Below are positions 1 to 6,745 of a stretch of DNA of 9,832 bases, piece after piece. The stretch lies in contig JAFOHJ010000312.1 of NCBI GenBank assembly GCA_017421885.1, positions 1 to 9,832 on the forward strand. The letters are read 5' to 3'. Every line of letters starts with the position of its first letter. Positions within the stretch are counted from its first letter, which is position 1. This DNA comes from Clostridia bacterium. GTDB taxonomy: Bacteria > Bacillota_A > Clostridia > Oscillospirales > Butyricicoccaceae. The position numbers were made by a program, and so were the translations under genes. The notes under the pieces were generated by a model. The model had not been told where the DNA came from, searched no databases, and saw only the letters and a program-made list of their open reading frames with translations.

Positions 1-1423
1 ACATATGGTCGCCGTTATAGGTCGCCCAACCGAGGCAGAGCTCGGAAAGGTCGCCTGTGCCGATGACCATGCCCCATTTCTGGTTGGCGATGTCCATAAG
101 CACCTGTGTACGCTCGCGGGCCTGGCTGTTTTCAAAGGTTACGTCGTGATTGTCATAGTCATGGCCGATATCTTCAAAATGGCTCAGCACCGATTTGGCG
201 ATGTTGACCTCGGTGAGGGAAACACCCAGTGCCTCGCAGAGGGTATAGGCGTTGTTCTTTGTACGGCTTGTTGTGCCGAAGCAGGGCATTGTAACTGCAT
301 AGATATCCTTGCGGTCCTTGCCGATAAGGTCGAATGCACGGCAGGTCACAAGAAGGGCAAGGGTCGAGTCGAGGCCGCCCGAGATGCCGATAACAGCAGT
401 CTTTGTATGGGTGTGCTCAAAGCGCTTTTTGAGGCCGTGAGCCTGAATGTCAAGGATAGAAGCACAGCGCATGGTACGCTCTGTGGGATCGGCAGGGATA
501 AAGGGATCGGGATCGACGAAGCGGGTAAGCTCAAAAGATTCGGCTGACAGCTCGAACTCGACAGTTTCAACGTTTTCATCAAATACGGAGGGCTGGTTCA
601 AACGAAGACGTTCGTGGGTCAGCTTGCCGAGGTCTACCTGCGCTACTGTGAGCTCGTTTGTGCCAAAGGGCAGATTCTCTGCCATGATATCGCCGTTCTC
701 GGCGATAATGTCGTGGCCCGAGAAGACCAGATCGGTGGTCGACTCACCTGTGCCTGCGCCGGCATATACATAGGCCGAAAGGGTCTTTGCGCTCTGCATT
801 TTAACAAGTGCCTTGCGGTATTCGGCAGCGCCGACGATCTCGGGCGAGGCAGCGGGGGCGGCAATAATAAGAGCGCCCGATGCGGCCATGCGCGACGAGG
901 GAGCAAAAGGAGATGCAAGGTCGGAGCCCATTTCTACAGAGAAGCAGAACTCGCGGTCGATGCTGCTGCGGAAGAGGAGCGATGTGCCAAAAGGTACGTC
1001 AGCGCCGCAGATCCTGACGGTGGAGTTCTTTGAGGGGGCCGCTGCAAACCAGCGTGCCTCGTCAGCCGATACATAGGACTTGGGAACGATGCCGACGATC
1101 CTGCCGTGATGAACTACCGCAGCCGCGTTATAGAGTCTGTTATGATGACGGACGGGAAGTCCGACAACAATGGCGGGAGAAACATCATGGGAATGGGCAC
1201 AGATGTCCTTGAGGGCCGACTCGGCGTTCGAGAGCAGATGATCCTGCATAAAGAGGTCGCCGCAGGTATAGCCTGTGATGCTGAGCTCAGGGAAAACGAC
1301 CAGCGCGACCGACTTCTTATGAGCCTTGTCGATGAGCCTGATGATCTCCTGAGCATTGGATGCACAGTCGGCAACTGCCATTCGGGGCAGGGCGGCTGCA
1401 ATATTGGTGAAACCGTATTTCAT
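1..1423 (-). CDS. nadE: NAD+ synthetase, glutamine-dependent type, 3' end outside window
   Basis: Would amidate nicotinic acid adenine dinucleotide to NAD+ in the cytosol, the last step of NAD synthesis. I read 474 codons on the minus strand with no stop before the window edge; the family is usually 620-680 residues, so only the C-terminal part is missing. Residues 1 to about 270 are a nitrilase-like glutaminase domain with the catalytic Glu46 (FPELSITGY) and Lys115 (GIVPKSY). The synthetase domain has the ATP loop SGGLDS at 348-353 and GTGDLSELCLGWATYNGDHM at 455-474. The expected nucleophile motif, usually VEICEDLW, reads VEMGSDLA (163-170), so the Cys position is Gly166; the stretch between Lys115 and RWF is also shortened. 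It may therefore use free ammonia instead of glutamine (inference). The ATG at 1423 is preceded by AGGAG and AAAGGA. Transcribed divergently from the next gene. Confidence 0.93.
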   Translation of the reverse strand, partial: MKYGFTNIAAALPRMAVADCASNAQEIIRLIDKAHKKSVALVVFPELSITGYTCGDLFMQDHLLSNAESALKDICAHSHDVSPAIVVGLPVRHHNRLYNAAAVVHHGRIVGIVPKSYVSADEARWFAAAPSKNSTVRICGADVPFGTSLLFRSSIDREFCFSVEMGSDLASPFAPSSRMAASGALIIAAPAASPEIVGAAEYRKALVKMQSAKTLSAYVYAGAGTGESTTDLVFSGHDIIAENGDIMAENLPFGTNELTVAQVDLGKLTHERLRLNQPSVFDENVETVEFELSAESFELTRFVDPDPFIPADPTERTMRCASILDIQAHGLKKRFEHTHTKTAVIGISGGLDSTLALLVTCRAFDLIGKDRKDIYAVTMPCFGTTSRTKNNAYTLCEALGVSLTEVNIAKSVLSHFEDIGHDYDNHDVTFENSQARERTQVLMDIANQKWGMVIGTGDLSELCLGWATYNGDHM

Positions 1424-1450
1424 GTCCTTTCAGCTCCTGTATAGTTATTT

Positions 1451-1468
1451 GCCTCTTGACAAAGAGGC
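1451..1468 (-). promoter_or_regulatory. small hairpin in the nadE leader
   Basis: A perfect 7-base inverted repeat, GCCTCTT and AAGAGGC, with a 4-base loop lies about 28 bases before the nadE start codon, inside its presumed 5' untranslated region. No run of T follows on either strand, so it is not a typical terminator. It could stabilise the leader or be incidental. A TTGACA-like string inside it on the plus strand has no matching -10 element. Confidence 0.3.
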
Positions 1469-1492
1469 CATGATAGTCAAAAATCATATAGG

Positions 1493-1505
1493 TGGGGTAT
1501 CCCCA
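1493..1505. promoter_or_regulatory. operator-like palindrome at the nadE transcription start
   Basis: TGGGG-TAT-CCCCA is a perfect inverted repeat with 5-base arms. It sits just downstream of the nadE -10 element, covering roughly +2 to +14 of the predicted transcript. A repressor bound here would block nadE transcription, which fits the tight control common for NAD synthesis. I do not recognise the motif as the site of a named regulator. It could also fold as a minimal RNA hairpin. Confidence 0.35.
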
Positions 1506-1513
1506 TAAATATT

Positions 1514-1542
1514 ATTATAATTTCCCGCCCGTAACGCGTCAA
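1514..1542 (-). promoter_or_regulatory. sigma-A type promoter for nadE
   Basis: On the minus strand TTGACG (1542-1537) and a perfect TATAAT (1519-1514) are separated by exactly 17 bases, a near-consensus vegetative promoter pointing to nadE. Predicted start is around 1507, giving a leader of about 84 bases. The TATAAT region is partly symmetric, but no -35 box could be found for the plus-strand gene. Confidence 0.75.
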
Positions 1543-1575
1543 GATTTTTAGCATATACAGACAGGAGGCAGAGGC

Positions 1576-2460
1576 ATGGAAACTATAAAATGCGAGCTTT
1601 GTCCTCGCGAATGCCGCGTCGACAGAAACACGACGAAAGGCTTCTGCGGCCAAAGTAGTCAGGTGAAGATAGCGAGATATCAGAAGCATATGTGGGAAGA
1701 GCCTTGCATAAGCGGAAGCGGAGGCTCGGGAACAGTGTTTTTCTCGGGCTGCACCCTCAAATGTGTTTTCTGCCAGAATTACGAAGTAAGCCGCGGCATG
1801 GGCAAAGAGATCACCATAGATCGCCTTGCCGACATCATCCTCGAGCTTCAGGATATGGGCTGCCACAATGTAAGCATGGTCACCGGCAGCCATTTTGTGC
1901 CCCAGATAAAGAGGGCACTGGATATGGTGAAGCATCGCCTGACTGTGCCGGTCGTTTTCAACTGCGGCGGATACGAAAAGGTCGAAACCATAAAGAGCCT
2001 TGAGGGGTATGTTGATATATGGCTGCCCGATCTTAAATACCGTTCGGATGAACTTGCGGCAAGATATTCTTCCTGCTCCGGATATTATGACAATGCTATA
2101 GCGGCCATAGGCGAGATGCTCAGGCAAGCAGACGGACTTCATTTTGATGGGGAGATAATGAAAAAGGGTGTTATCGTCCGTCATCTTGTGCTGCCCGGGT
2201 ACCATAAGGACTCGATTTCACTTCTTGAGGGCCTGCATGAGAATTACGGCAGCGATGATCTTCTGCTCAGCCTTATGAGCCAGTATACTCCTATGCCTTC
2301 CTGTGCCGATTATCCCGAGATCAACCGTAAAATAACCAAACTTGAATACCGTAGGGTCAGTGAAAAGGCAGTTCAGTTGGGGTTTGACGGGTACTTTCAG
2401 GAAGCCTCGTCATCCGGTGACATATACATTCCTCCCTTTGCAGAGGGCCAGAAAATATAG
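1576..2460 (+). CDS. PflX-like radical SAM protein (pyruvate formate-lyase activase homolog)
   Basis: A 294-residue radical SAM protein resembling the PflX group, homologs of pyruvate formate-lyase activating enzyme whose own substrates are not established. The SAM-binding iron-sulfur cluster motif CX3CX2C is at Cys59, Cys63 and Cys66 (SGCTLKCVFCQNYE). An N-terminal group of cysteines (Cys6, Cys9, Cys13, Cys24; CELCPREC...FCG) is typical of this group and may bind metal. The length is normal. ATG at 1576 has an AGGAGG (1563-1568) seven bases upstream. No glycyl radical enzyme is visible in the window that it could activate. It is followed after 122 bases by scfA, which has its own promoter, and no strong terminator separates them. 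A role in SCIFF maturation is possible from location only; nothing in the sequence proves it. Confidence 0.85.
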   Translation: METIKCELCPRECRVDRNTTKGFCGQSSQVKIARYQKHMWEEPCISGSGGSGTVFFSGCTLKCVFCQNYEVSRGMGKEITIDRLADIILELQDMGCHNVSMVTGSHFVPQIKRALDMVKHRLTVPVVFNCGGYEKVETIKSLEGYVDIWLPDLKYRSDELAARYSSCSGYYDNAIAAIGEMLRQADGLHFDGEIMKKGVIVRHLVLPGYHKDSISLLEGLHENYGSDDLLLSLMSQYTPMPSCADYPEINRKITKLEYRRVSEKAVQLGFDGYFQEASSSGDIYIPPFAEGQKI

Positions 2461-2499
2461 GTCAAATCGGTTTACTGCTATTATATTATATAGTTTATC

Positions 2500-2528
2500 T
2501 TGACAAATTGCCTGCATAATGTTTTAAT
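2500..2528 (+). promoter_or_regulatory. strong sigma-A type promoter for scfA
   Basis: A perfect TTGACA at 2500-2505 is followed after 17 bases by TTTAAT (5 of 6 consensus) at 2523-2528, in an AT-rich stretch. Predicted transcription start is about 2535, giving a leader of roughly 48 bases that ends in AAGGAGG (2569-2575), seven bases before the scfA start. This is the best promoter in the window and fits high expression of the precursor peptide. Confidence 0.8.
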
Positions 2529-2582
2529 AAAAACAGCGTTTCTTATGATGCTTTAATATTGGAAACAGAAGGAGGAAACATC

Positions 2583-2729
2583 ATGAAGAGAATCAAGACA
2601 ATGGAAACACGCAATCTGAGCAAGAGCGTTCAGAACGGTGGCTGCGGCGAGTGCCAGACATCCTGCCAGTCGGCTTGCAAGACATCCTGCGGCGTTGCAA
2701 ACCAGAAGTGCGAGAACGGCGGCAAGTAA
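2583..2729 (+). CDS. scfA: SCIFF ranthipeptide precursor (six cysteines in forty-five residues)
   Basis: A 48-residue precursor of a ribosomally made, post-translationally modified peptide. The leader MKRIKTMETRNLSKSVQ precedes a Cys-rich core with Cys21, Cys24, Cys28, Cys32, Cys36 and Cys43 (CGECQTSCQSACKTSC), which is diagnostic for SCIFF. The adjacent maturase joins a Cys sulfur to a non-Cys residue (thioether). Work on relatives reports a link from the fourth Cys to a Thr directly after the fifth Cys. Here that residue is Gly37 (SCGVANQ), so another acceptor such as Thr34 or Thr26 may be used, or the bond differs (inference). The start is supported by AAGGAGG seven bases upstream, and an own promoter lies ahead. 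The mature product and its role are unknown; ranthipeptides have been tied to population sensing in Clostridium. Confidence 0.95.
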   Translation: MKRIKTMETRNLSKSVQNGGCGECQTSCQSACKTSCGVANQKCENGGK

Positions 2730-2762
2730 GCCGACATCGTATTTCGGATAAAACAGAGTCTG

Positions 2763-2790
2763 AGGGGCTGAACCGATTTCAGCCCCTTTT
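2763..2790 (+). terminator. terminator-like hairpin between scfA and scfB
   Basis: GGGGCTGAA (2764-2772) and TTCAGCCCC (2778-2786) form a perfect 9-base stem with a 5-base loop, extendable by the A-T pair 2763/2787, followed by TTTTATTATT. This is a Rho-independent terminator shape starting 34 bases after the scfA stop and ending about 20 bases before scfB. As scfB has no promoter of its own that I can see, partial read-through is the likely way to express it, giving much more peptide mRNA than enzyme mRNA. Confidence 0.8.
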
Positions 2791-2809
2791 ATTATTCAGG
2801 AGATATTAA

Positions 2810-4189
2810 ATGACACATCAGTATAAACTTAACGGATATAATATTGTAATCGACACCTGCAGCGGTTCGGTGCACTCGGTGGATGAGGTAGCCTATGACA
2901 TCATCGAGATGTACAGATCTCACACAAGAGAAGAGATCATCTCTGAGATCATGAAGCGCTGGGGACATCTTGACGACGTGAATGAGGAAGAGATCATTGA
3001 GTGCATCGAGGATGTAGCCCAGCTTGAGCAGGAGGGCAAGCTCTTTTCAAAAGATGTATATGAGGGCATGGCCTTTGACTTCAAGCGCACAAACACAGTT
3101 ATAAAGGCGCTCTGCCTCCATGTTGCTCACACCTGCAACCTCAATTGCGAATACTGCTTTGCAAGCCAGGGCAAATACCACGGCGAACGCGCGGTAATGT
3201 CTTTTGAGGTAGGCAAGCGCGCCATCGATTTTCTTGTTGAGAACTCGGGCACACGCAGAAATCTCGAAGTCGACTTTTTCGGCGGCGAGCCTCTGATGAA
3301 CTGGCAGGTATGCAAGGATATCGTTGCATATGCCAGAAGCATCGAGAAGGAAAAGGGCAAGAACTTCCGTTTTACCCTCACCACAAACGGAATGCTGGTT
3401 GACGACGAGGTTATCGACTTTGCCAACCGCGAGATGCATAACGTCGTCCTCAGCCTTGACGGACGCCAGCATATTCACGACCGCCTTCGCCGCGATTACG
3501 CTGGTAAGGGCAGCTATGAGACCATTGTTCCCAAGTTCAAGAAGTTTGTAGAGTCGAGGGGCGGAAAAGACTACTATATGCGCGGCACCTTCACCCATAA
3601 CAATGTCGACTTTACCGAAGATATCTTCCATATGGCCGACCTTGGCTTTACCGAGCTCAGCATGGAGCCCGTTGTCTGTGCTCCCGACGATCCCAGCGCG
3701 CTGACAAAGGAAGACCTGCCCAAGTTGTTTGAGCAGTATGAGATCCTGGCAAAGGACATGCTGCGCCGCAAGCGCGAGGGCAAGCCCATAACCTTCTATC
3801 ACTATATGATCGACCTTAAAAACGGCCCCTGCATCTATAAGCGCATCTCGGGCTGCGGTTCGGGAACCGAATACATGGCCGTCACTCCCTGGGGCGAGCT
3901 TTTCCCCTGCCACCAGTTCGTAGGTGACGACAAATACAGCATGGGCAATATCTGGGACGGCGTTACCAACGAGGGTGTACGTGACCAGTTCAAGAACTGC
4001 AATGTCTATGCACGTCCCGAATGTAAGGACTGCTGGGCAAAACTCTATTGCTCGGGCGGCTGTGCTGCCAACGCATATCACGCCACCGGCTCCATCAACG
4101 GCGTTTATGAATATGGCTGCGAACTGTTCAAAAAGCGCATGGAATGCGCCATTATGATGCAGGTAGCCGAAGAAGAAGAGGGACTTTAA
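2810..4189 (+). CDS. scfB: SCIFF peptide maturase, radical SAM/SPASM thioether-forming enzyme
   Basis: A 459-residue enzyme that uses S-adenosylmethionine and iron-sulfur clusters to make thioether cross-links in the ScfA peptide. Residues 1 to about 90 form a PqqD-like leader-recognition region (KLNGYNIVIDTCSGSVHSVDEVAYD). The radical SAM motif CX3CX2C is Cys109, Cys113, Cys116 (CNLNCEYCF), and FFGGEP is at 156-161. The C-terminal SPASM region carries the auxiliary-cluster cysteines, with Cys349, Cys367, Cys397, Cys405, Cys408, Cys414, Cys418 and Cys437 visible (CKDCWAKLYCSGGC). The length matches the family. A spaced AGGAG (2799-2803) precedes the ATG. It follows its substrate gene across a terminator-like hairpin, and its TAA shares an A with the ATG of the next gene, so the two are probably translationally coupled. 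No defect is visible. Confidence 0.95.
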   Translation: MTHQYKLNGYNIVIDTCSGSVHSVDEVAYDIIEMYRSHTREEIISEIMKRWGHLDDVNEEEIIECIEDVAQLEQEGKLFSKDVYEGMAFDFKRTNTVIKALCLHVAHTCNLNCEYCFASQGKYHGERAVMSFEVGKRAIDFLVENSGTRRNLEVDFFGGEPLMNWQVCKDIVAYARSIEKEKGKNFRFTLTTNGMLVDDEVIDFANREMHNVVLSLDGRQHIHDRLRRDYAGKGSYETIVPKFKKFVESRGGKDYYMRGTFTHNNVDFTEDIFHMADLGFTELSMEPVVCAPDDPSALTKEDLPKLFEQYEILAKDMLRRKREGKPITFYHYMIDLKNGPCIYKRISGCGSGTEYMAVTPWGELFPCHQFVGDDKYSMGNIWDGVTNEGVRDQFKNCNVYARPECKDCWAKLYCSGGCAANAYHATGSINGVYEYGCELFKKRMECAIMMQVAEEEEGL

Positions 4190-5541
4190 TGAGCTTGAGC
4201 ACTCCGATATGCGATTTTGTCAGGAGATATAAAGAGAGTGATACTGTCAGGGCACATATGCCGGGCCACAAGGGCAGGATGTTTCTTGGATGCGAGGATA
4301 TCGACATAACCGAGATAAAGGGAGCTGATGCCCTCTATGAAGCCGAGGGCATAATCGCCGAGAGCGAGAGGAATGCATCATTTATTTTCGGCTCGGGCCA
4401 TACCTATTATTCCACCGAGGGCTCTTCGCAGTGCATCAAGGCCATGCTGTTTCTTGCTATGGGGCAGCAGAGCAGGGCAAACGGCGAGAGGCCGCTCGTG
4501 CTGGCGGCAAGAAATGTCCACAAGGCATTTGTCCATGCCTGCGCACTTCTTGACATCGATGTCGAGTGGCTCATGCCTGAAAAAGAAGGTCTGTCGGTGT
4601 GTTCCTGCCCGATTTCAGCCGGAAAGGTCCGTAAAAAGCTCGCTGAGCTTGAAAGAAGGCCCTTTGCGCTTTATCTTACTTATCCCGATTATCTTGGCGG
4701 AACGGCCGATCTGGCCGCCATATCGGAGGTCTGCCGCAAAAGCGGAATGCTCCTGCTGGTCGACAATGCCCACGGAGCCTATCTGAAGTTTCTTGAGAGA
4801 TCACGGCATCCTCTTGATTTGGGTGCCGATATGTGCTGCGATTCGGCTCATAAAACTCTGCCTGCACTTACCGGTGCGGCTTATCTGCAGATTTCTAAGG
4901 ATATCCTGCCTCAGCTGAACCGGGATCCCCGTCAGGCACTGGGGATGTTTGGTTCCACAAGCCCGTCTTATCTTATCCTGCAGTCGCTTGACCTATGCAA
5001 TAGGATCATATCCGAGGGATATGACGAAGAGATAAGGCAGACTGTGCAGAAGATAACGAAGCTTGCCGAAAAGCTTTCTGAGCTGGGTTTCAATGCCGGC
5101 TGCCTCGTGGGTGATCCTCTTAAGCTGGTCATACGAGATGTACGCGGCGGAACATGGCTGGCGCAGAGGCTGAGGGAAAAGGAGATAGAGGTCGAGTTTG
5201 CCGACAGCGCAGCTGTTGTAATGATGCTGACCCCTGCAAACTCCGATGATGATCTCAAGAAGATATATGATTCCCTTAAGGATATCGGCGCCGCCGAAAA
5301 GGGAGAGTTTGCCTTTCTGCCTGCACTTACAAAGCCTGAAAGGGTCATGACAATAAGGGAAGCGGTGTTCGCTGCAGGCGAGACCATCCCGGTGACAGAG
5401 GCTGAGGGCAGAATATGTGCTGCTCTTACGATATCCTGCCCTCCTGCAGTGCCCATTGCGGTCAGCGGAGAAAAAATCACCGAAGAAGAGATAAAGATCC
5501 TCCTTGCCTATAGCATAGATTGGGTGGATGTTGTAAAATAG
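4189..5541 (+). CDS. Orn/Lys/Arg decarboxylase family PLP enzyme (short type)
   Basis: A 450-residue pyridoxal-phosphate enzyme of the ornithine/lysine/arginine decarboxylase family, likely making a polyamine precursor by decarboxylating a basic amino acid; the substrate cannot be told. Visible are the N-terminal MPGHKG motif (24-29), VDNAHGAY with Asp192 and His195, and the cofactor lysine Lys222 in DSAHKTLPALTGAAYL. It is a little shorter than Bacillus SpeA/YaaO-like proteins (about 480-490) but appears complete through the C-terminal domain. I chose the ATG at 4189, which overlaps the scfB stop as TAATG and has GAGGGA (4178-4183) five bases upstream; an in-frame ATG at 4144 lies inside scfB and lacks support. 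Relatives often sit beside tmk, which is absent here. Its coupling to the SCIFF maturase suggests coordinated expression, but a role in the RiPP pathway is unproven. Confidence 0.88.
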   Translation: MSLSTPICDFVRRYKESDTVRAHMPGHKGRMFLGCEDIDITEIKGADALYEAEGIIAESERNASFIFGSGHTYYSTEGSSQCIKAMLFLAMGQQSRANGERPLVLAARNVHKAFVHACALLDIDVEWLMPEKEGLSVCSCPISAGKVRKKLAELERRPFALYLTYPDYLGGTADLAAISEVCRKSGMLLLVDNAHGAYLKFLERSRHPLDLGADMCCDSAHKTLPALTGAAYLQISKDILPQLNRDPRQALGMFGSTSPSYLILQSLDLCNRIISEGYDEEIRQTVQKITKLAEKLSELGFNAGCLVGDPLKLVIRDVRGGTWLAQRLREKEIEVEFADSAAVVMMLTPANSDDDLKKIYDSLKDIGAAEKGEFAFLPALTKPERVMTIREAVFAAGETIPVTEAEGRICAALTISCPPAVPIAVSGEKITEEEIKILLAYSIDWVDVVK

Positions 5542-5567
5542 AAGAAAAACCGAAAGGAATGAGCGCC

Positions 5568-6611
5568 GTGGCAGAAGAACAGCAGCACAAGCGCCGTGTC
5601 AGATATAAAGGCACCCACCCAAGAAATTACAAGGAAAAATATAAAGAGCTCGACCCCGAAAAGTATGGCGACGAGATCCAGAAGATAATCCAAAAGGGCA
5701 AGACTCCTGCCGGAATGCATATTTCCATCATGGTGAATGAGATCCTCGATTTTCTTCAGATCAAGCCGGGTCAGATCGGCTATGATGCAACGCTGGGTTA
5801 TGGCGGACACAGCAGAAAAATGTTGGAAAAGCTCGAGGGCAAAGGCCATCTCTATGCCACAGACATCGACCCTATCGAGTCGCAGAAGACCATCGAGCGC
5901 CTTGCCGCTCTTGGCTTCGGCCCTGAGATACTCACCGTAAAACGTATGAACTTTGCCGAGCTCGACAAGGTGGCGCCTGATGTGAAGTTCGATTTTGTTC
6001 TGGCCGACCTTGGCGTTTCGTCTATGCAGATCGACAACCCCGAGCGCGGCTTCACCTTCAAGCACGACGGCCCTCTCGACCTGCGTCTTGACCCTTCTTC
6101 GGGAGTTACGGCGGCTCAGCGCCTGCGCGAACTCAGCGAGGATGACCTGATCGGACTCTTTATGGAGAACTCCGACGAGCCCTATGCCGTCGAGATCGCA
6201 AGAGGTATTTTCGAGGTGTTTGAGTCGGGTGGAGTTATTGAGACCACCCGCCAGCTCTATGATGTTGTTGAGAAGACACTTAATTTCCTGCCCAAGAAGG
6301 ACAGGAAGGATGTTGTCCGAAAGTCGTGCCAGCGAGTATTCCAGGCGCTAAGGATCGAGGTCAACAGCGAGTTCGAGGTGCTTTATGCATTTCTCGAGAA
6401 GCTGCCCAACGTGCTTGCGCCGGGCGGACGCGCAGCTATCCTGACCTTCCATTCGGGCGAAGACCGCCTTGTAAAGCAGGCTTTCAAGCAGGGTGTGCGC
6501 GACGGTGTTTATTCCGATGCCGCCCGTGATGTTATTCGTCCGTCCGCCGAAGAATGCGCACAGAATCCCAGAGCAACATCTACCAAGATGCGCTGGGCAA
6601 TAAAGGCGTAG
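5568..6611 (+). CDS. rsmH2: 16S rRNA (cytosine-1402 N4) methyltransferase, RsmH2 type
   Basis: A SAM-dependent methyltransferase of the RsmH/MraW family, whose known member methylates C1402 N4 in 16S rRNA near the decoding site. With the GTG start at 5568 it has 347 residues. The SAM-binding motif DATLGYGGHS is at about 73-82; ADLGVSSMQIDNPERGF and DGPLDLR follow, and FHSGEDRLVK lies near the C-terminus. About 50 residues precede HISIMVNEIL, where ordinary RsmH begins almost at once; this extension (YKGTHPRNYKEKYKELDPEKYG) marks the second, RsmH2-like form, and the gene is not in a cell-division cluster with mraZ or ftsL. AAAGGA (5553-5558) is 9 bases from the GTG but abuts the ATG at 5559, so GTG is preferred. 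It begins 26 bases after the decarboxylase. Its last 18 codons are duplicated downstream. Confidence 0.88.
   Translation: MAEEQQHKRRVRYKGTHPRNYKEKYKELDPEKYGDEIQKIIQKGKTPAGMHISIMVNEILDFLQIKPGQIGYDATLGYGGHSRKMLEKLEGKGHLYATDIDPIESQKTIERLAALGFGPEILTVKRMNFAELDKVAPDVKFDFVLADLGVSSMQIDNPERGFTFKHDGPLDLRLDPSSGVTAAQRLRELSEDDLIGLFMENSDEPYAVEIARGIFEVFESGGVIETTRQLYDVVEKTLNFLPKKDRKDVVRKSCQRVFQALRIEVNSEFEVLYAFLEKLPNVLAPGGRAAILTFHSGEDRLVKQAFKQGVRDGVYSDAARDVIRPSAEECAQNPRATSTKMRWAIKA
6554..6607 (+). repeat. 54-base direct repeat, copy 1 (inside rsmH2 3' end)
   Basis: This stretch is identical base for base to 6746-6799, 192 bases downstream. It encodes the last residues of RsmH2 (CAQNPRATSTKMRWAIKA). Immediately after it, copy 1 reads GCG TAG in frame, while copy 2 reads GCA TAA, so both would end the protein in exactly the same way with synonymous changes. 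Such paired gene tails are what site-specific integration into a gene 3' end leaves. Confidence 0.97.
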
Positions 6612-6745
6612 AATAATTAAAATAAGTATGCGCATTCTTCGCATCGCCGCCGGCAGAATGGCGGCGCACGATTTGCAGGCGATTCATTCGCTGCAAATCT
6701 ATCAAATAAGTCGGGGTCCCCGCAAAAAAAGATGTTTTGTGGGGG
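6608..6745. mobile_element. hairpin-rich insert between the two rsmH2 tails
   Basis: This 138-base stretch carries no gene but four consecutive inverted repeats: ATGCG/CGCAT (6628-6644), CGCCGCC/GGCGGCG (6645-6666), GATTTGCAG/CTGCAAATC (6670-6699) and CCCCGCAAAA/TTTTGTGGGG (6718-6744, one G-T pair). CGGGG-T-CCCCG at 6712-6722 offers an alternative pairing for the last stem. In addition, 6629-6641 is a perfect inverted copy of 6548-6560 in the rsmH2 tail. With the flanking 54-base direct repeats it resembles a small non-autonomous element or a collapsed integration. No transposase or integrase is present, so identity rests on structure only. A structured RNA is an alternative. Confidence 0.45.

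Noticed and set aside
1456..1461. TTGACA on the plus strand as -35 box for the PflX-like gene
   Set aside because: No -10 sequence at 16-18 bases, and it forms part of a small inverted repeat in the nadE leader.
1477..2205. Open frame of 242 codons on the minus strand opposite the PflX-like gene
   Set aside because: Antisense to a protein with a clear radical SAM motif, and its end overlaps the nadE promoter.
3047..4081. Long open frame of 344 codons on the minus strand opposite scfB
   Set aside because: It is a shadow of the GC-rich third positions of scfB, whose frame carries unmistakable cysteine motifs; the antisense product resembles nothing and has no ribosome site of note.
5520..5567. 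Earlier in-frame starts for rsmH2 (ATG at 5520 and 5559)
   Set aside because: The first overlaps the decarboxylase end with no ribosome site; the second touches AAAGGA directly, leaving no spacing. GTG at 5568 fits best.
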